Shown here: positions 7,805 to 17,258 of the stretch, piece by piece | Position numbering within the stretch: the stretch's first letter is position 1 | How the letters are laid out: every line of letters starts with the position of its first letter | Assembly: GCF_963675305.1 (NCBI RefSeq) | Contig: NZ_OY776147.1 | Location: forward strand, 2,232,001 to 2,296,000 | DNA from: an uncultured Hyphomonas sp. | GTDB lineage: Bacteria; Pseudomonadota; Alphaproteobacteria; Caulobacterales; Hyphomonadaceae | Direction of reading: 5' to 3' | DNA: 64,000 nt | Position numbers and translations under genes: made by a program | The notes under the pieces: generated by a model | Databases searched by the model: none | Seen by the model: the letters and a program-made list of their open reading frames with translations, nothing else | Told to the model about the DNA's origin: nothing

Positions 7805-8863
7805 TCAGAAAGTCAGTTCGTCTTCGCCCAGAGGCTCAAAATACTTGTCGACCATCTCCGCCGGCACGTCTTCGATTGTTGCCGGGGACCATGACGGCGC
7901 ATTGTCCTTGTCGATGATGACGGCCCGCACGCCTTCCTGGAAGTCGTGGCTCTGCACCTTCCGCCAGCCGATACGGTATTCCATCTTCATGTTCTCGCGG
8001 AAGCTGGTCAGGCGTCCGCCTTCGCGTAGCTGGCGCAAGGCCACCTTGATCGTCTCCGGCGATTTGGCGCGCAGCGTCTTCACCTGGGCCTGCGCCCACT
8101 CGCTGCCGTCGGCTTCCAGGGCAGCGACGATCTCTTCGGCCGTATCGAAGGCGAAGCATGTGTCGATCACCGCGCGGTTCGCCTCGAAGCTACCGGCGGG
8201 AATGGAATGTGTCAGGGAGCGCAGGATCTCATTCAGCATTTCCGCTGCGCCGACGGAGAAATCTGCCGCCGCAATCTGCTTCATCAGGTTCGGCACGAGT
8301 TCCGACGGCAGGAAATGCGTCGCCACGCGAGCGGCCGCCACGTCCACGCCTCTCAGCCGGTCGCCGGTGAGCGCCAGCCAAGTGCCGAGTTCCCCGGCAA
8401 GGCGCGGCAGGAACCAGCCCCCGCCGACATCCGGAAACAGGCCGATGCCGGTCTCCGGCATGGCAAACAGCGTGCGCTCCGTGGCAATCCGGTAGGATCC
8501 GTGCACCGACAGGCCGACGCCGCCGCCCATGGTCACGCCGTCCATGACCGCGAGGACGGGCTTGGGAAACTCGTCCAGCGCGACGTTCATCCGGTATTCG
8601 GTGGCGAAGAAGGCCCGGGCTTCGCTGGCATCGCCTGCCCCGCTCTCGGCCAGCATGCGAATGTCGCCGCCGGCGCAGAAACCGCGCGTGCCTTCCTGGT
8701 GGTCGATCACCACAAGGTTCACCGCCTCGTCGCCGGACCAGTCCTGCAGCGCGCCCAGGATGGCGGCGCACATGGGCGTGTTCAGCGCGTGGAGCGCAGA
8801 CGGCCGGGTCAGCGTGATATGGCCAACGCCGCCCTCGATGCGGATGGAAACGTCTTCAGTCAT
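7805..8863 (-). CDS. 3-hydroxyisobutyryl-CoA hydrolase (enoyl-CoA hydratase family)
   Basis: 352 residues from the ATG at 8863 (a TTG at 8866 is in frame but unnecessary). It has the crotonase core: the oxyanion-hole segment GFCAGGDIRML near 65 and DGVTMGGGVGLSVHG near 110, then the FAMPETGIGLFPDVGGG block with Glu and Asp characteristic of 3-hydroxyisobutyryl-CoA hydrolases. The C-terminal extension ends FFxxREGxR-like (SHDFQEGVRAVIIDKD...PSWSPATIEDV), also typical. It hydrolyses 3-hydroxyisobutyryl-CoA to free 3-hydroxyisobutyrate in valine degradation. The partner genes in this window are distant (17412 and 27258). It is divergent from the PilZ gene. Confidence 0.92.
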   Translation of the reverse strand: MTEDVSIRIEGGVGHITLTRPSALHALNTPMCAAILGALQDWSGDEAVNLVVIDHQEGTRGFCAGGDIRMLAESGAGDASEARAFFATEYRMNVALDEFPKPVLAVMDGVTMGGGVGLSVHGSYRIATERTLFAMPETGIGLFPDVGGGWFLPRLAGELGTWLALTGDRLRGVDVAAARVATHFLPSELVPNLMKQIAAADFSVGAAEMLNEILRSLTHSIPAGSFEANRAVIDTCFAFDTAEEIVAALEADGSEWAQAQVKTLRAKSPETIKVALRQLREGGRLTSFRENMKMEYRIGWRKVQSHDFQEGVRAVIIDKDNAPSWSPATIEDVPAEMVDKYFEPLGEDELTF

Positions 8864-8967
8864 CAAATGCCCTCACTCAACCCTGAAATTTTACAAATAA
8901 ATCACGCGGGCTGTTAACCCGATTCTGGCATCTAGGCGGGGTTTCGCTCAGAGGGGGAGTCTGGCGA

Positions 8968-9228
8968 ATGTATGCGTTTGAGGTGGAAGCCCTCGATCGC
9001 AGGGAGGTCCGTTGCCAGGTTGAGGCAGCCGGGCGTCTCCGCATCGGGTGGCGTAAATGGGTGACTTGCGAGATCCGCGATATCTCGTGCGGCGGTGCGC
9101 GCATCGCTGTGGCCGAAGGTGTGGACCTTCCGGAACAGTTCGTGCTGACCAGCTGCCTGTTTGAGGGCGAACGCATCTGCCTGCGCCGCTGGGAGTTTGG
9201 CAGCGAGACCGGCGTCGAGTTTCTCTGA
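8968..9228 (+). CDS. Single-domain PilZ protein
   Basis: An 86-residue stand-alone PilZ domain. It has an arginine-rich loop (DRREVR, residues 10-15) and the second motif DISCGG (about 45-50) matching [D/N]xSxxG, the pair that binds cyclic di-GMP. The remaining residues form the six-stranded barrel. It may be a cytosolic c-di-GMP effector, but no partner gene is adjacent and no output domain exists. GGGGGAG precedes the ATG. The divergent spacer to 8863 is about 100 bp. Confidence 0.85.
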   Translation: MYAFEVEALDRREVRCQVEAAGRLRIGWRKWVTCEIRDISCGGARIAVAEGVDLPEQFVLTSCLFEGERICLRRWEFGSETGVEFL

Positions 9229-9247
9229 CCGGCCTCGCCATTTGCCA

Positions 9248-10087
9248 TCAATTCAGCGCACAGCCTTCCAGCGTGATCCGGTGCATGATGCGCCGTTGCC
9301 CGTGATAATCGTTGAACGCCCAATGCCAGGTGGAGCGATTGTCCCAGAAGGCGACCGAGCCCGGCTGCCACTGGAAACGATAGGCATTCTCCTGCTTCAT
9401 GGCGTGGGCGTAGAGACGCGAGAGCAGCTCTTTTGAGGCCTCATCACTCTTGCCGACGATCTTCACCGTAAAGGCCGGGTTCACATAAAGCGCCTTCTTG
9501 CCGCTGAGCGGATGGGTGATGACCACGGGATGCGTCACATCGGCCAGCACATCGGCGGCCGTCGCATTGCCGATCCGGTTCCCGCCTGCATCGGTCGTGT
9601 TGTAGTAAGTCGCGCTGCCGGAGCCGAAGATATGCTTGGCGGAGTGAACCGCGCGCAGGCCTTCGATCTCTTGTTTCGTGGCATCGTCCAGCGTTTCGTA
9701 GGCGCGGTACATCGAGGCAAACATCGTATCGCCGCCGCTTTCCGGTAGCTCCCGCGCAACGAGGATCGAGCCCATGGCCGGTTCCTCGTCATAGGAATGG
9801 TCCGTGTGCCAACCGCCGCCGATATTGTCCTTCTGATCTTTCTCCTTCGCGACCATGGCGATCTGAGGATAGTCCGGATGGGCAGCAAAGAAACGGTTCA
9901 CATTGATCGGCGCCCAGCGTTCGGCGAAGGCAATATGGTCGTCTTCGCTCAGGTCCTGGCCCCGGAAGAAGATGACGCCGTGATCGGCATAGGCTTGCCG
10001 GATCGCGTCGAACTCGGCCTCCGACAAATTCTTCAGGTCAATTCCCGTGATTTCCGCACCCACGCCGGGCAAGGCTTCGATCTGCAT
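9248..10087 (-). CDS. TauD/TfdA-family Fe(II)/2-oxoglutarate dioxygenase
   Basis: A 279-residue dioxygenase. The iron-binding triad is visible: HTD within GGGWHTDHSYDEEPAMGS (about 93-95) and the distal His in SVAFWDNRSTWHWAFNDY (about 258). The 2-oxoglutarate-binding Arg lies in GQRRIMHRITLEG near the end. Such enzymes oxidise taurine, 2,4-D-like aryloxyalkanoates, alkylsulfates or similar substrates; this one resembles the TfdA/TauD group but the substrate is not assignable. GGGAGGAAG precedes the ATG at 10087. It lies downstream of the AidB-like gene on the same strand, with a 92-bp spacer. Confidence 0.92.
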   Translation of the reverse strand: MQIEALPGVGAEITGIDLKNLSEAEFDAIRQAYADHGVIFFRGQDLSEDDHIAFAERWAPINVNRFFAAHPDYPQIAMVAKEKDQKDNIGGGWHTDHSYDEEPAMGSILVARELPESGGDTMFASMYRAYETLDDATKQEIEGLRAVHSAKHIFGSGSATYYNTTDAGGNRIGNATAADVLADVTHPVVITHPLSGKKALYVNPAFTVKIVGKSDEASKELLSRLYAHAMKQENAYRFQWQPGSVAFWDNRSTWHWAFNDYHGQRRIMHRITLEGCALN

Positions 10088-10179
10088 GGCTTCCTCCCAA
10101 TGTGCCGTCTTCCGGCATCTTGGGTGCCACTATACCGCCAGCGAGCGGCATGGAAAACGGATTCCTTGGCGGAACGGAA

Positions 10180-11835
10180 TCATACCGCCGGTATGGCCCG
10201 TTCGATCAGGCGGGTCTGGTCGACATCCGGCGAGACATCGCCATAGAGGAGGCCATTGCGGTCGCTGCTGAGGCGCTGGGCGCAAAAGGCCTCGAACACA
10301 AAGTCCGGTGCCATTTCGTGAAGGGCAACGCCCTGCAGCGCCAGTGCAGCATCGCGGGCAAAGCCGCGGGCGGTGCCTTCATGCAGGTTTCCAGGCGTGA
10401 GGTATTCGGCGAGACGGCCGACATGCGCGTCATAAGCATGGTGCCGGCCGAGCGGCTTTTTCAGTTCCGCATGTACAGCTTCCAGACTGTCCGGCTCCCG
10501 CGAGAGGGCGCGCAGCACGTCCAGCGCGATGACATTGCCGGAGCCCTCCCAGATCGCGTTCAGCGGCGACTGACGATAAAGCCGCGGCATCGGGCCTTCC
10601 TCTACATAGCCTGCCCCGCCATGGCATTCGAGTGATTCATAGACAAAGCCCGGCTGGCGCTTGCAGACCCAGTATTTCGCAAGCGGCGTGGCAAGGCGCA
10701 TGAAGGCGGCCTCCTGTTCGTCCGTCGCCGCCCGATCGAGGCTGGCGCCGACGCGCAGGGCGATGGCGGTGGCCGCCTCGCTTTCGATCACGAGGTCTGC
10801 CAGCACGGCGCGCATGGCTGGCTGATCGATCAGGGCCTTCTGGAAGGCCCGGCGCTGGGACGTGTGCCACAACGCCTGCACCAGTGCGGCGCGGATGCCG
10901 CCGGTTGAGCCGAGGATGCAGTCATATCGGGTATGCTGCACCATATCGATGATTGTCCGCACCCCCCGGCCCGCCTCGCCCAGACGCTCGGCCCAAGCGC
11001 CATGGTATTCAATCTCCGACGAGGCATTGGACTTGTCACCCATCTTGTCCTTCAGGCGCATGACGTGGATGCCGTTGCGCGTACCGTCCGGCTTCCAGCG
11101 CGGCACGAGGAAACAGGTGAGCCCTTCCTCCGTATACGCAAGGGTAAGGAAAGCGTCAGACATCGGGGCGGAGCAGAACCATTTGTGCCCGGTGAGAATA
11201 TACGCGCCCTGCCCATCCGGCACAGCGCGAGTCGTGTTGGCACGCACATCGCTGCCGCCCTGTTTCTCCGTCATCGCCATGCCTATGGTGACGCCGGTCT
11301 TCTGGTCTGCTGGAATGAAACGCGGGTCATAGGACGCGGCCTGCACGCGCGGCACCCATTTGCCGGCAATCTCCGGGTCGGCCCGCAAAGCGGGCACGCA
11401 GGCATAGGTCATCGACATGGGGCAGGTCACGCCCGCATCGGCCTGGTTCATCAGGATCATCATCGCGCCGTGCAGCACATGGCCCGCCTCACCCGCATTC
11501 CATGCCGAGGCCGACAGCCCGCTGTCGAGGCCGAGCGACATGAGATTGTGATAGGCCGGGTGGAATTCTACCTCGTCCAGCCGGTGACCGAACCGGTCAA
11601 AGCTTTTCAGCTTCGGCAAATTCTCCTGCGCCTGCCGCGACCAGTCCTGCGTCTCGAACGCGCCGCAGCGCTTGCCGAATTCCGACAGCTTCGCCGCGTG
11701 GACGCCGCCGCCCGCCTTCTCCACCGCACCTTTCAGCGCCTTGTCGGAGGCGAACAGGTCCACATCGCCGAAAGCTTTCGGCTGGTTGGAAACGGTGTGC
11801 GTCTCAAGTTCTGACTGGGGTGCGTAGTATTGCAT
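10180..11835 (-). CDS. AidB-like acyl-CoA dehydrogenase
   Basis: 551 residues from the ATG at 11835, preceded by GGAGGGCC; an upstream in-frame codon at 11871 would add a non-conserved tail. It has the N-terminal alpha domain and the TEKQGGSDVRANTTRA flavin/substrate loop found in AidB, then ILTGHKWFCSAP, DKMGDKSNASSE and the C-terminal helical domain with ECHGGAGYVEEGPMPRLYR and IWEGSGN (catalytic Glu candidate). Length and motifs match AidB, which E. coli induces on alkylation stress and which also has isovaleryl-CoA dehydrogenase activity. The in vivo role here is inferred. No Ada-type regulator is nearby. Confidence 0.88.
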   Translation of the reverse strand: MQYYAPQSELETHTVSNQPKAFGDVDLFASDKALKGAVEKAGGGVHAAKLSEFGKRCGAFETQDWSRQAQENLPKLKSFDRFGHRLDEVEFHPAYHNLMSLGLDSGLSASAWNAGEAGHVLHGAMMILMNQADAGVTCPMSMTYACVPALRADPEIAGKWVPRVQAASYDPRFIPADQKTGVTIGMAMTEKQGGSDVRANTTRAVPDGQGAYILTGHKWFCSAPMSDAFLTLAYTEEGLTCFLVPRWKPDGTRNGIHVMRLKDKMGDKSNASSEIEYHGAWAERLGEAGRGVRTIIDMVQHTRYDCILGSTGGIRAALVQALWHTSQRRAFQKALIDQPAMRAVLADLVIESEAATAIALRVGASLDRAATDEQEAAFMRLATPLAKYWVCKRQPGFVYESLECHGGAGYVEEGPMPRLYRQSPLNAIWEGSGNVIALDVLRALSREPDSLEAVHAELKKPLGRHHAYDAHVGRLAEYLTPGNLHEGTARGFARDAALALQGVALHEMAPDFVFEAFCAQRLSSDRNGLLYGDVSPDVDQTRLIERAIPAV

Positions 11836-11877
11836 GGCGAGGCCCTCCGCCTGTGGTTCAGGCCTCACCATAAGGGG

Positions 11878-11906
11878 CCGCCCCCACCCCCGGAAGGGGG
11901 CGGAGC
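11878..11906. repeat. GC-rich inverted repeat between metalloprotease and aidB-like gene
   Basis: CCGCCCCC / GGGGGCGG arms enclosing a 10-nt loop that can itself shift to CCCCC-GGAA-GGGGG pairing. It lies after the metalloprotease stop and before the AidB-like start on the minus strand. No U-run follows on the minus strand, so termination is doubtful; an mRNA end-protecting hairpin or a dispersed repeat is possible. Confidence 0.45.
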
Positions 11907-11915
11907 GTCACATTC

Positions 11916-14417
11916 CTATTGCGCGAACGCCAGATCGTCGAACCAGCCTTCTTCGCCTGCCCCGGCCCCAATTGGGCTGCCGGGTGGAACATCGACTTCG
12001 GTCACGCCGGGCGTGGCGGCGGGGGCCGGACGGTCCAGATGCGCCGCGATCTTGCGCTGCAGGTCTTCGCGGGCGGCGGCATCGACCGGATCTGTCCGCC
12101 GGGTCGGCTTCAGGCGCTGGGTCATTCCTTTCAGGAAGGCATCGGCCCGCATCGTGACGCCCGGTGACGCAGCCGGGTCACTCGCGAGCGTGATCAGCGA
12201 GGAGACAAAGCGCGCCTGCTGGCGGCGGCGGATCTCGGCCTGACGCGGCGTCGGCGCGGGCGTAAAGACTTCCCGCTCCAGACCGGCCAGCATTTCCTCG
12301 AATGACAGCGCGCCCGGGTCACGCCGGCTCGTTTCCACAAGCCGTGCGGCGCGGGCCGGGTGCAGCAGCGCATCAATGGTTGTCTGCGAGGCCGTATCGG
12401 CGGCGGTGAGCAGATCGAACATCGGGCCGGTGTCACCGGGGAAATATTCCGCCCCGCCCGTATTGTAGGAGAAGGCCGCGAGCGGCGGGGTCAGCTGGTT
12501 GAGCACGCCATCCGGCAGGTCCAGAGACGTCGGCTCCAGCGTGACGAGCAGCGCCGCAAGAGCCGCCCGCTGGCGCTGCGGCGCAACGGCATGCGCCATG
12601 CCGCCGCCATCGCCCCGGCGGGAGTAGTAGAACTCATACCCGCCGACAGATTTCGCCGCCGCGGCCACCTGATAGCGATGATAGAGATAGACCGGCACCA
12701 GTGTCTGGCGCAGGCGTGACGTGTCCGCGCCCGGCTCGATCACGTCGAGACCGAAGCGGTCGAGCGCGATCTTCCGTACACGCAATGTGTTGTAGAGTTC
12801 GGCAATAGCATCCTCGCCATTGTCCCAGACGCTGCCATAGGGATGGGCCGTGCCTGTGCCGCGCGCTTCGGGATCATCCACGAAGCGCAGCCCGCTGCCA
12901 TAGGCGGCGCGCAGCAGCTTGTCGCCTTCCGCATCTTCATCGGCGCCTTCCGGATATTGGGCGTAGAGCCAGGTTGCGGCGACCTTGTCCCACTCCCCGA
13001 TACCGACGTCATAGGCCTCGGAAAAATCGAGCTGTCCGTTCTCGCTGACCTTCACCCAAGGCGCCGGATAATCCATCACCGAAGCGCGGTCATTCGTGGA
13101 GGCGGCGAAATTGTGCGCGAAGCCCAGCGTGTGGCCGACTTCATGCGCGGCGAGTTGGCGGATACGGGACAGGGCCACCTGTACCGGATCGTCTGCGTCG
13201 CCCGTGCCCGTCTTCGATGCGCCGGCAAGGCCTTCGAAGATCATCCGGTCCTGCCGCACGCGCTGGCTACCGAGGATAACGTTGGCTTTCAGCATTTCAC
13301 CCGTGCGCGGATCGTAAACGCCGCCACCATAGGACCAGCCGCGCGTCTGGCGGTGCACCCACTGGATCACATTGTAGCGGATGTCGAGCGGATGGGCGCC
13401 TTCGGGCAGGACTTCCACGCGATAGGAATCCGGGAAGCCTGCTGCCGCAAACGCATCAGCCCACCAGGATGCGCCTTCGATCAGCGCATCGCGGATTTCA
13501 GGCGGCGCGCCGGAATCGACATAGAAGACAAGCGGCTCCTTGGCCGGGCTGGAGGCGGCGGTGGGGTCCTGCTTCTCCAGCCGGAACCGGCGGGCGTAGG
13601 ACTTGCGCACCTGGCCTTCCAGCGGCGCGGAGAAGTCATAATAAGGCACATCAATCGTGCCGCTGCGTATATCGAAGGCACGCGGGGTGTAGCCATCGTC
13701 CGGCAGGCGCACCAGCGACACATGCTGGACCAGCGTGATCGCGCGGCCATCGGCGGCGGTCGCCAGAACTTCGGCTTTCGGCTCCTCACTGGTCAGCGTG
13801 AGAAAGGCATCGAACTCGACATTGTCGGGAAAGGCGAGTGCGGCGGAGGCATCCGGCATGGACCGGTCTTCCGCGAGAGAGAAGCTGCCGCCCTTCGGAT
13901 TGTTCTTGAGCGCGGCTTTCACATCCAGCGCATCACGCGTGAGATAGCCGGAAATATCTACCAGAAGCTCTCCGCGCGGGCTTTCTGCAATGACGTCTCC
14001 AGACCAGAGGAAGGAACTGGCGAAAGACTGGCGCACGGCCTTCTTCTCAAGCGGATTGTCGGCGTTGGCGACATAGCTCCAGTTTTCCTGCTCGGCGATC
14101 AGCTTCTTGCCGACGCGGCGGAACGCGATCAGCGAGCCGCCATCGAACAGGCCCCGGTCCAGCCCGATGGGATTGGAGCCGAGCCCGGCGGTCAGCCCGG
14201 TCGCCTGGATGGCACGCAGCGAGACGCCGTCTTCATCCGGTTTCGGGAAGGCCGCGAGAATGCGACCGCCCTTCGCATCGGCATAATAAGGCAGGAAGCC
14301 ATCAGCGCGCGTCAGACCGCTGGTCGCCTCGCCCCACGTCTTCGGATCCTCCGCCGCAGCCGCCCCCGCCCAGACCAGTGCCAGAACCGAAAACAGGAAA
14401 GCCGCCAACCCGCGCAT
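11916..14417 (-). CDS. Large secreted zinc metalloprotease (DUF5117/DUF4953 type)
   Basis: 833 residues from the ATG at 14417, which places a standard signal peptide (residues 1-22, cleavage after AGAAAA) at the N-terminus; a longer frame from 14477 hides it. The catalytic site is HEVGHTLGFAH (425-435), an extended HEXXHXXGXXH zinc motif as in metzincin-type proteases. The N-terminal part (about 30-300) matches the DUF5117/5118 layout and the C-terminal part the DUF4953 region. The protein is probably periplasmic or exported. Family members are poorly characterised; the substrate is unknown. The GC hairpin and the AidB-like gene follow downstream. Confidence 0.88.
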   Translation of the reverse strand: MRGLAAFLFSVLALVWAGAAAAEDPKTWGEATSGLTRADGFLPYYADAKGGRILAAFPKPDEDGVSLRAIQATGLTAGLGSNPIGLDRGLFDGGSLIAFRRVGKKLIAEQENWSYVANADNPLEKKAVRQSFASSFLWSGDVIAESPRGELLVDISGYLTRDALDVKAALKNNPKGGSFSLAEDRSMPDASAALAFPDNVEFDAFLTLTSEEPKAEVLATAADGRAITLVQHVSLVRLPDDGYTPRAFDIRSGTIDVPYYDFSAPLEGQVRKSYARRFRLEKQDPTAASSPAKEPLVFYVDSGAPPEIRDALIEGASWWADAFAAAGFPDSYRVEVLPEGAHPLDIRYNVIQWVHRQTRGWSYGGGVYDPRTGEMLKANVILGSQRVRQDRMIFEGLAGASKTGTGDADDPVQVALSRIRQLAAHEVGHTLGFAHNFAASTNDRASVMDYPAPWVKVSENGQLDFSEAYDVGIGEWDKVAATWLYAQYPEGADEDAEGDKLLRAAYGSGLRFVDDPEARGTGTAHPYGSVWDNGEDAIAELYNTLRVRKIALDRFGLDVIEPGADTSRLRQTLVPVYLYHRYQVAAAAKSVGGYEFYYSRRGDGGGMAHAVAPQRQRAALAALLVTLEPTSLDLPDGVLNQLTPPLAAFSYNTGGAEYFPGDTGPMFDLLTAADTASQTTIDALLHPARAARLVETSRRDPGALSFEEMLAGLEREVFTPAPTPRQAEIRRRQQARFVSSLITLASDPAASPGVTMRADAFLKGMTQRLKPTRRTDPVDAAAREDLQRKIAAHLDRPAPAATPGVTEVDVPPGSPIGAGAGEEGWFDDLAFAQ

Positions 14418-14638
14418 ACCGAAACTCCATTTGCCGGAAACTGGCCGCACGGTGCCGCATAAGGCAAATGGGTTCAATGCCTGGGGGCAAGGGTTTCATC
14501 GATGCCGCAAAGAAAACCGGACTTGTACCGGTTTCCGGCCTCCGGACGATCAGCTGCACAGAAAAGCGTTGGACTTTTTATTGATATTCGATATTACGCC
14601 GATCCCGCCCGTTCCCCCGGGCAACCCAATCCGGATAC

Positions 14639-15397
14639 ATGATGCAACAAGATTCGCCTCCCTCCCGCCCCATCCTCAAGCCCCTGATCATCCTGTGGGC
14701 GCTCACGCTGGCGGCACAACTGGCAGGGCTGGCCCATGGGGTCGCGCAGGCGGGCCACAGCGTGGCGCCAGTGATCCTGCCGAGCGCGGTGGTCCTGTCG
14801 CTCGTGACGCTTCCGCTCGCATGGCTGGGCCTCGTCCTCGGACAGCGGACCGGCCTCGGGGCGCCCTTGCTGACAGACCTGTTGGACAATGTACCTGGCA
14901 CGGGATCGCGCTTGTTCAGACGCGCGTTGCTGGCGTGTCTTCTCGGCCTGCTGCTCGGCGCTGCCATGGTGGGGCTGAAGCTTGCGTTGCTGCCCTATTC
15001 TCCACCGGAAATGCCGGCGCTGGGTTTTCGCGGGCCGGTCGGCGGCCTGCTGGTCTCGATCGCGGCGGCGGTCGGCGAAGAGGTCTGGTTCAGGCTGGGG
15101 CTGATGACGCTTCTTGTCTGGGCTGCCTCCCGCCTGCTGCGCCAGGACCGTCCCAATCCTTTACTCATCTGGGGCATCATCCTCCTGACAGCAGTAGCCT
15201 TCGGTATGGCCCACCTGCCCCAGCTCGCTTCCTTTGATGCCGCGACGCCGTTTTCGATGTGGGGAACGATCCTTGGAAACTGCGCGGTCGGCAGTCTCTA
15301 TGGCTGGCTCTACTGGCGGCACGGCCTACTCGCCGCCATGGTCGGCCACTTCTCAGTAGATGTCGTCATTCACGTCTTGCCCGCATTTTTCCGCTAG
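14639..15397 (+). CDS. CPBP-family intramembrane metalloprotease
   Basis: A 252-residue protein with about seven membrane segments. The conserved CPBP (Abi/CAAX-protease-like) motifs are present: EEVWFR (about 145-150, EExxxR), FGMAHLP (FxxxH, about 184-190) and a final His in GHFSVD (about 239). These form the Glu/His metal site inside the membrane. Bacterial members are linked to bacteriocin immunity, regulated proteolysis or unknown roles. The gene starts at the first of two consecutive ATGs. It precedes the APC permease by 92 bp on the same strand. Confidence 0.88.
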   Translation: MMQQDSPPSRPILKPLIILWALTLAAQLAGLAHGVAQAGHSVAPVILPSAVVLSLVTLPLAWLGLVLGQRTGLGAPLLTDLLDNVPGTGSRLFRRALLACLLGLLLGAAMVGLKLALLPYSPPEMPALGFRGPVGGLLVSIAAAVGEEVWFRLGLMTLLVWAASRLLRQDRPNPLLIWGIILLTAVAFGMAHLPQLASFDAATPFSMWGTILGNCAVGSLYGWLYWRHGLLAAMVGHFSVDVVIHVLPAFFR

Positions 15398-15489
15398 CCG
15401 GTGACAGCCCGAACAGCCGCCCCAACTGGCGGCGGGAAGCAATCGGGCCTATCACTACGAGTCGGTTTTTCCAGCGGAATGAACGGCTT

Positions 15490-16779
15490 ATGGCAGACAA
15501 AGATAAAATCGGCCTGCGTGAGGCTGTCTCTATCGGCATTGGCGGTATGGTGGGCGGGGGCATCTTTGCGGTGCTTGGCCTTGCGGCGGATCTTGCCCAG
15601 GGCGGCACGCCGGTCGCCTTCCTGTTTGCCGGGCTGATCGCGCTCGTTACCTCCTATTCCTACGTCCACCTGTCGCGCACCTATCCGGACCGGGGCGGCA
15701 CGGTGCGCTTCATCAATGAAGGTTTCGGGCGCGGCGTGTTCAGCGGCGGCGTGAACAATCTGCTCTGGGTCAGCTATATCATCATGCTGGCACTCTATGC
15801 CTCCGCCTTCGGATCATATGCGCCGAACCTGATGCCGATCACCGGCGACAAGGCGCTCGACCCGCACATCTATGCCAGCGCCATCATCCTGATCGCCACC
15901 GCGATCAATTATTACAGCATCAAGGTCGTCGGCGCGATTGAGTCCTATGCGGTCATCATCAAGCTGCTGATCCTGCTCGGCTTTGTCGGAATCGGCGCGT
16001 TCGGCCTGATCGGGAACGAAAATCTGGGCCAGCTCAATGTGGCGCACTGGGAGTCTCCGCTGACGCTGGTCACCGCCGGCATGATCATCTTTGTGGCCTA
16101 TGAGGGGTTCGAGTTGATCGCCAATGCGGCGCCGGACATCAAGTCACCCGAGAAGAACATTCCGCGCGCCTATTATATATCGGTCGGCTTCGTGATCGTG
16201 CTTTACCTTGCCATCGCGGTGATCACCGTCGGCTCCCTGCCCTTCGGCCAGATCAAGGATGCGCAGGATTATGTGCTGGCGGAAGCAGCAAAGCCCATGC
16301 TGGGCCAGATCGGCTTCACCATCATCACAGTGGCCGCGCTGATCTCCACCTTCTCGGCCATAAATGCCTCCCTCTATGGCGGCAGCCGGGTCAGCTATGA
16401 GATTGCCGAAGACGATGAACTCTCCAGCGAGTTCACGCACCAGTTCTGGAACCAGCCGATCGGCCTGATGTTCACAGCCGTCGCCACGCTCGTCCTGGTC
16501 AATACGCTGGAACTGGAAAGCATCTCGACGACGGGTAGTATCGGCTTCCTGTTGATCTTTGCCGTGGTCAACATGGTTGCCGTCCGCAAGGCATCGGAGG
16601 TGAAGGGATCGAGATGGATCGCAGGCCTTGGCGCAGCACTGTGCCTTGCTGCGCTTGCGGCCCTGCTGGTCCATACGGCCCAGACCAATCTGCTGAACCT
16701 GCTGATCGCCTGTGGAATCATCGCAGCCTGTTTCCTGGGCGAATTCCTTTACAAGCGCCTTGGACACAAGCCGGGCTGA
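15490..16779 (+). CDS. APC-superfamily amino acid permease
   Basis: 429 residues from the ATG at 15490 (MADKDKIGLREAVSIGIGG). A longer in-frame reading from 15259 overlaps the CPBP gene and is rejected. TM1 carries the unwound APC signature GIGGMVGGGIFAVLG (about 16-30); about 12 membrane helices follow, including VAYEGFELIANAAPDIKSPEKNIPRA near 200, the conserved APC segment between TM6 and TM7. It probably imports an amino acid or related amine by cation coupling; the substrate is not predictable. It is convergent with the lipoprotein gene at 16785, 5 bp away. Confidence 0.9.
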   Translation: MADKDKIGLREAVSIGIGGMVGGGIFAVLGLAADLAQGGTPVAFLFAGLIALVTSYSYVHLSRTYPDRGGTVRFINEGFGRGVFSGGVNNLLWVSYIIMLALYASAFGSYAPNLMPITGDKALDPHIYASAIILIATAINYYSIKVVGAIESYAVIIKLLILLGFVGIGAFGLIGNENLGQLNVAHWESPLTLVTAGMIIFVAYEGFELIANAAPDIKSPEKNIPRAYYISVGFVIVLYLAIAVITVGSLPFGQIKDAQDYVLAEAAKPMLGQIGFTIITVAALISTFSAINASLYGGSRVSYEIAEDDELSSEFTHQFWNQPIGLMFTAVATLVLVNTLELESISTTGSIGFLLIFAVVNMVAVRKASEVKGSRWIAGLGAALCLAALAALLVHTAQTNLLNLLIACGIIAACFLGEFLYKRLGHKPG

Positions 16780-16784
16780 CGCGC

Positions 16785-17258
16785 TCAGCCGTTACAGGTC
16801 TGCGTGTTTTTCTGGATGCCGATCTGACTGACCTTGCCAGTGTCATTGTCGACTTCGAAGTAGACGTCATTGTAATCGTAGACGGTGATGTCACCGCGCG
16901 TGACGACGCATCTCGGCGTGCCGTAAACGCCGCGCGCGAAAATCTGTTCACTGCCTTTCGCGACGCCTGCCGGTGTACGGAATCGTTCATCCCGCGCGAT
17001 GATCCAGTAGACCTTGTCGTCGGCCCCGACGGTCAGGCCGTCATAATTGTAGCTGGTCGCCTCCGTCCCCGCGATTGGGATCGTCTTGCGCGGCGTTCCT
17101 TTCACGGCGAAGAGTTCCGCCAGCGACATGCCAAGCTCGACATTGCCGACCCGTTCACCGGGAATGATCATGTCATCGTTGAGATTGGGCGGCGCAGTGG
17201 CGCACGCGCCGAATGCGAGGATGGACAGGGTTGCGAGAGTTGCGCGGACAACCGTCAT
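16785..17258 (-). CDS. Lipoprotein, SmpA/OmlA-like region
   Basis: 157 residues with a lipoprotein signal peptide (lipobox FGAC, Cys19). The mature N-terminal section GNVELGMSLAELFAVKGTPRKT resembles the first helix-strand unit of SmpA/BamE (OmlA) domains, in which a short glycine-rich loop starts a small alpha-beta fold. The rest is beta-rich with two cysteines (PRCVV, TQTCNG) near the C-terminus. Membership of the BamE group is weak. It is probably an envelope lipoprotein of unknown role. The upstream 153 bp contain a weak hairpin but no recognisable gene. Confidence 0.75.
   Translation of the reverse strand: MTVVRATLATLSILAFGACATAPPNLNDDMIIPGERVGNVELGMSLAELFAVKGTPRKTIPIAGTEATSYNYDGLTVGADDKVYWIIARDERFRTPAGVAKGSEQIFARGVYGTPRCVVTRGDITVYDYNDVYFEVDNDTGKVSQIGIQKNTQTCNG

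Noticed and set aside
10181..10195. Palindrome CATACC-GCC-GGTATG over the AidB-like stop codon
   Set aside because: Short, mostly coding, with no U-run; not convincing as a terminator or operator.
12843..14462. A 539-codon plus-strand frame opposite the zinc metalloprotease
   Set aside because: It is the shadow of the conserved HEXXH-containing gene; composition is Arg/Ala/His-rich and no ribosome site is present.
15259..15489. 77-codon N-terminal extension of the APC permease
   Set aside because: It overlaps the end of the CPBP gene, is Arg-rich and lacks conservation; the ATG at 15490 begins directly before TM1.
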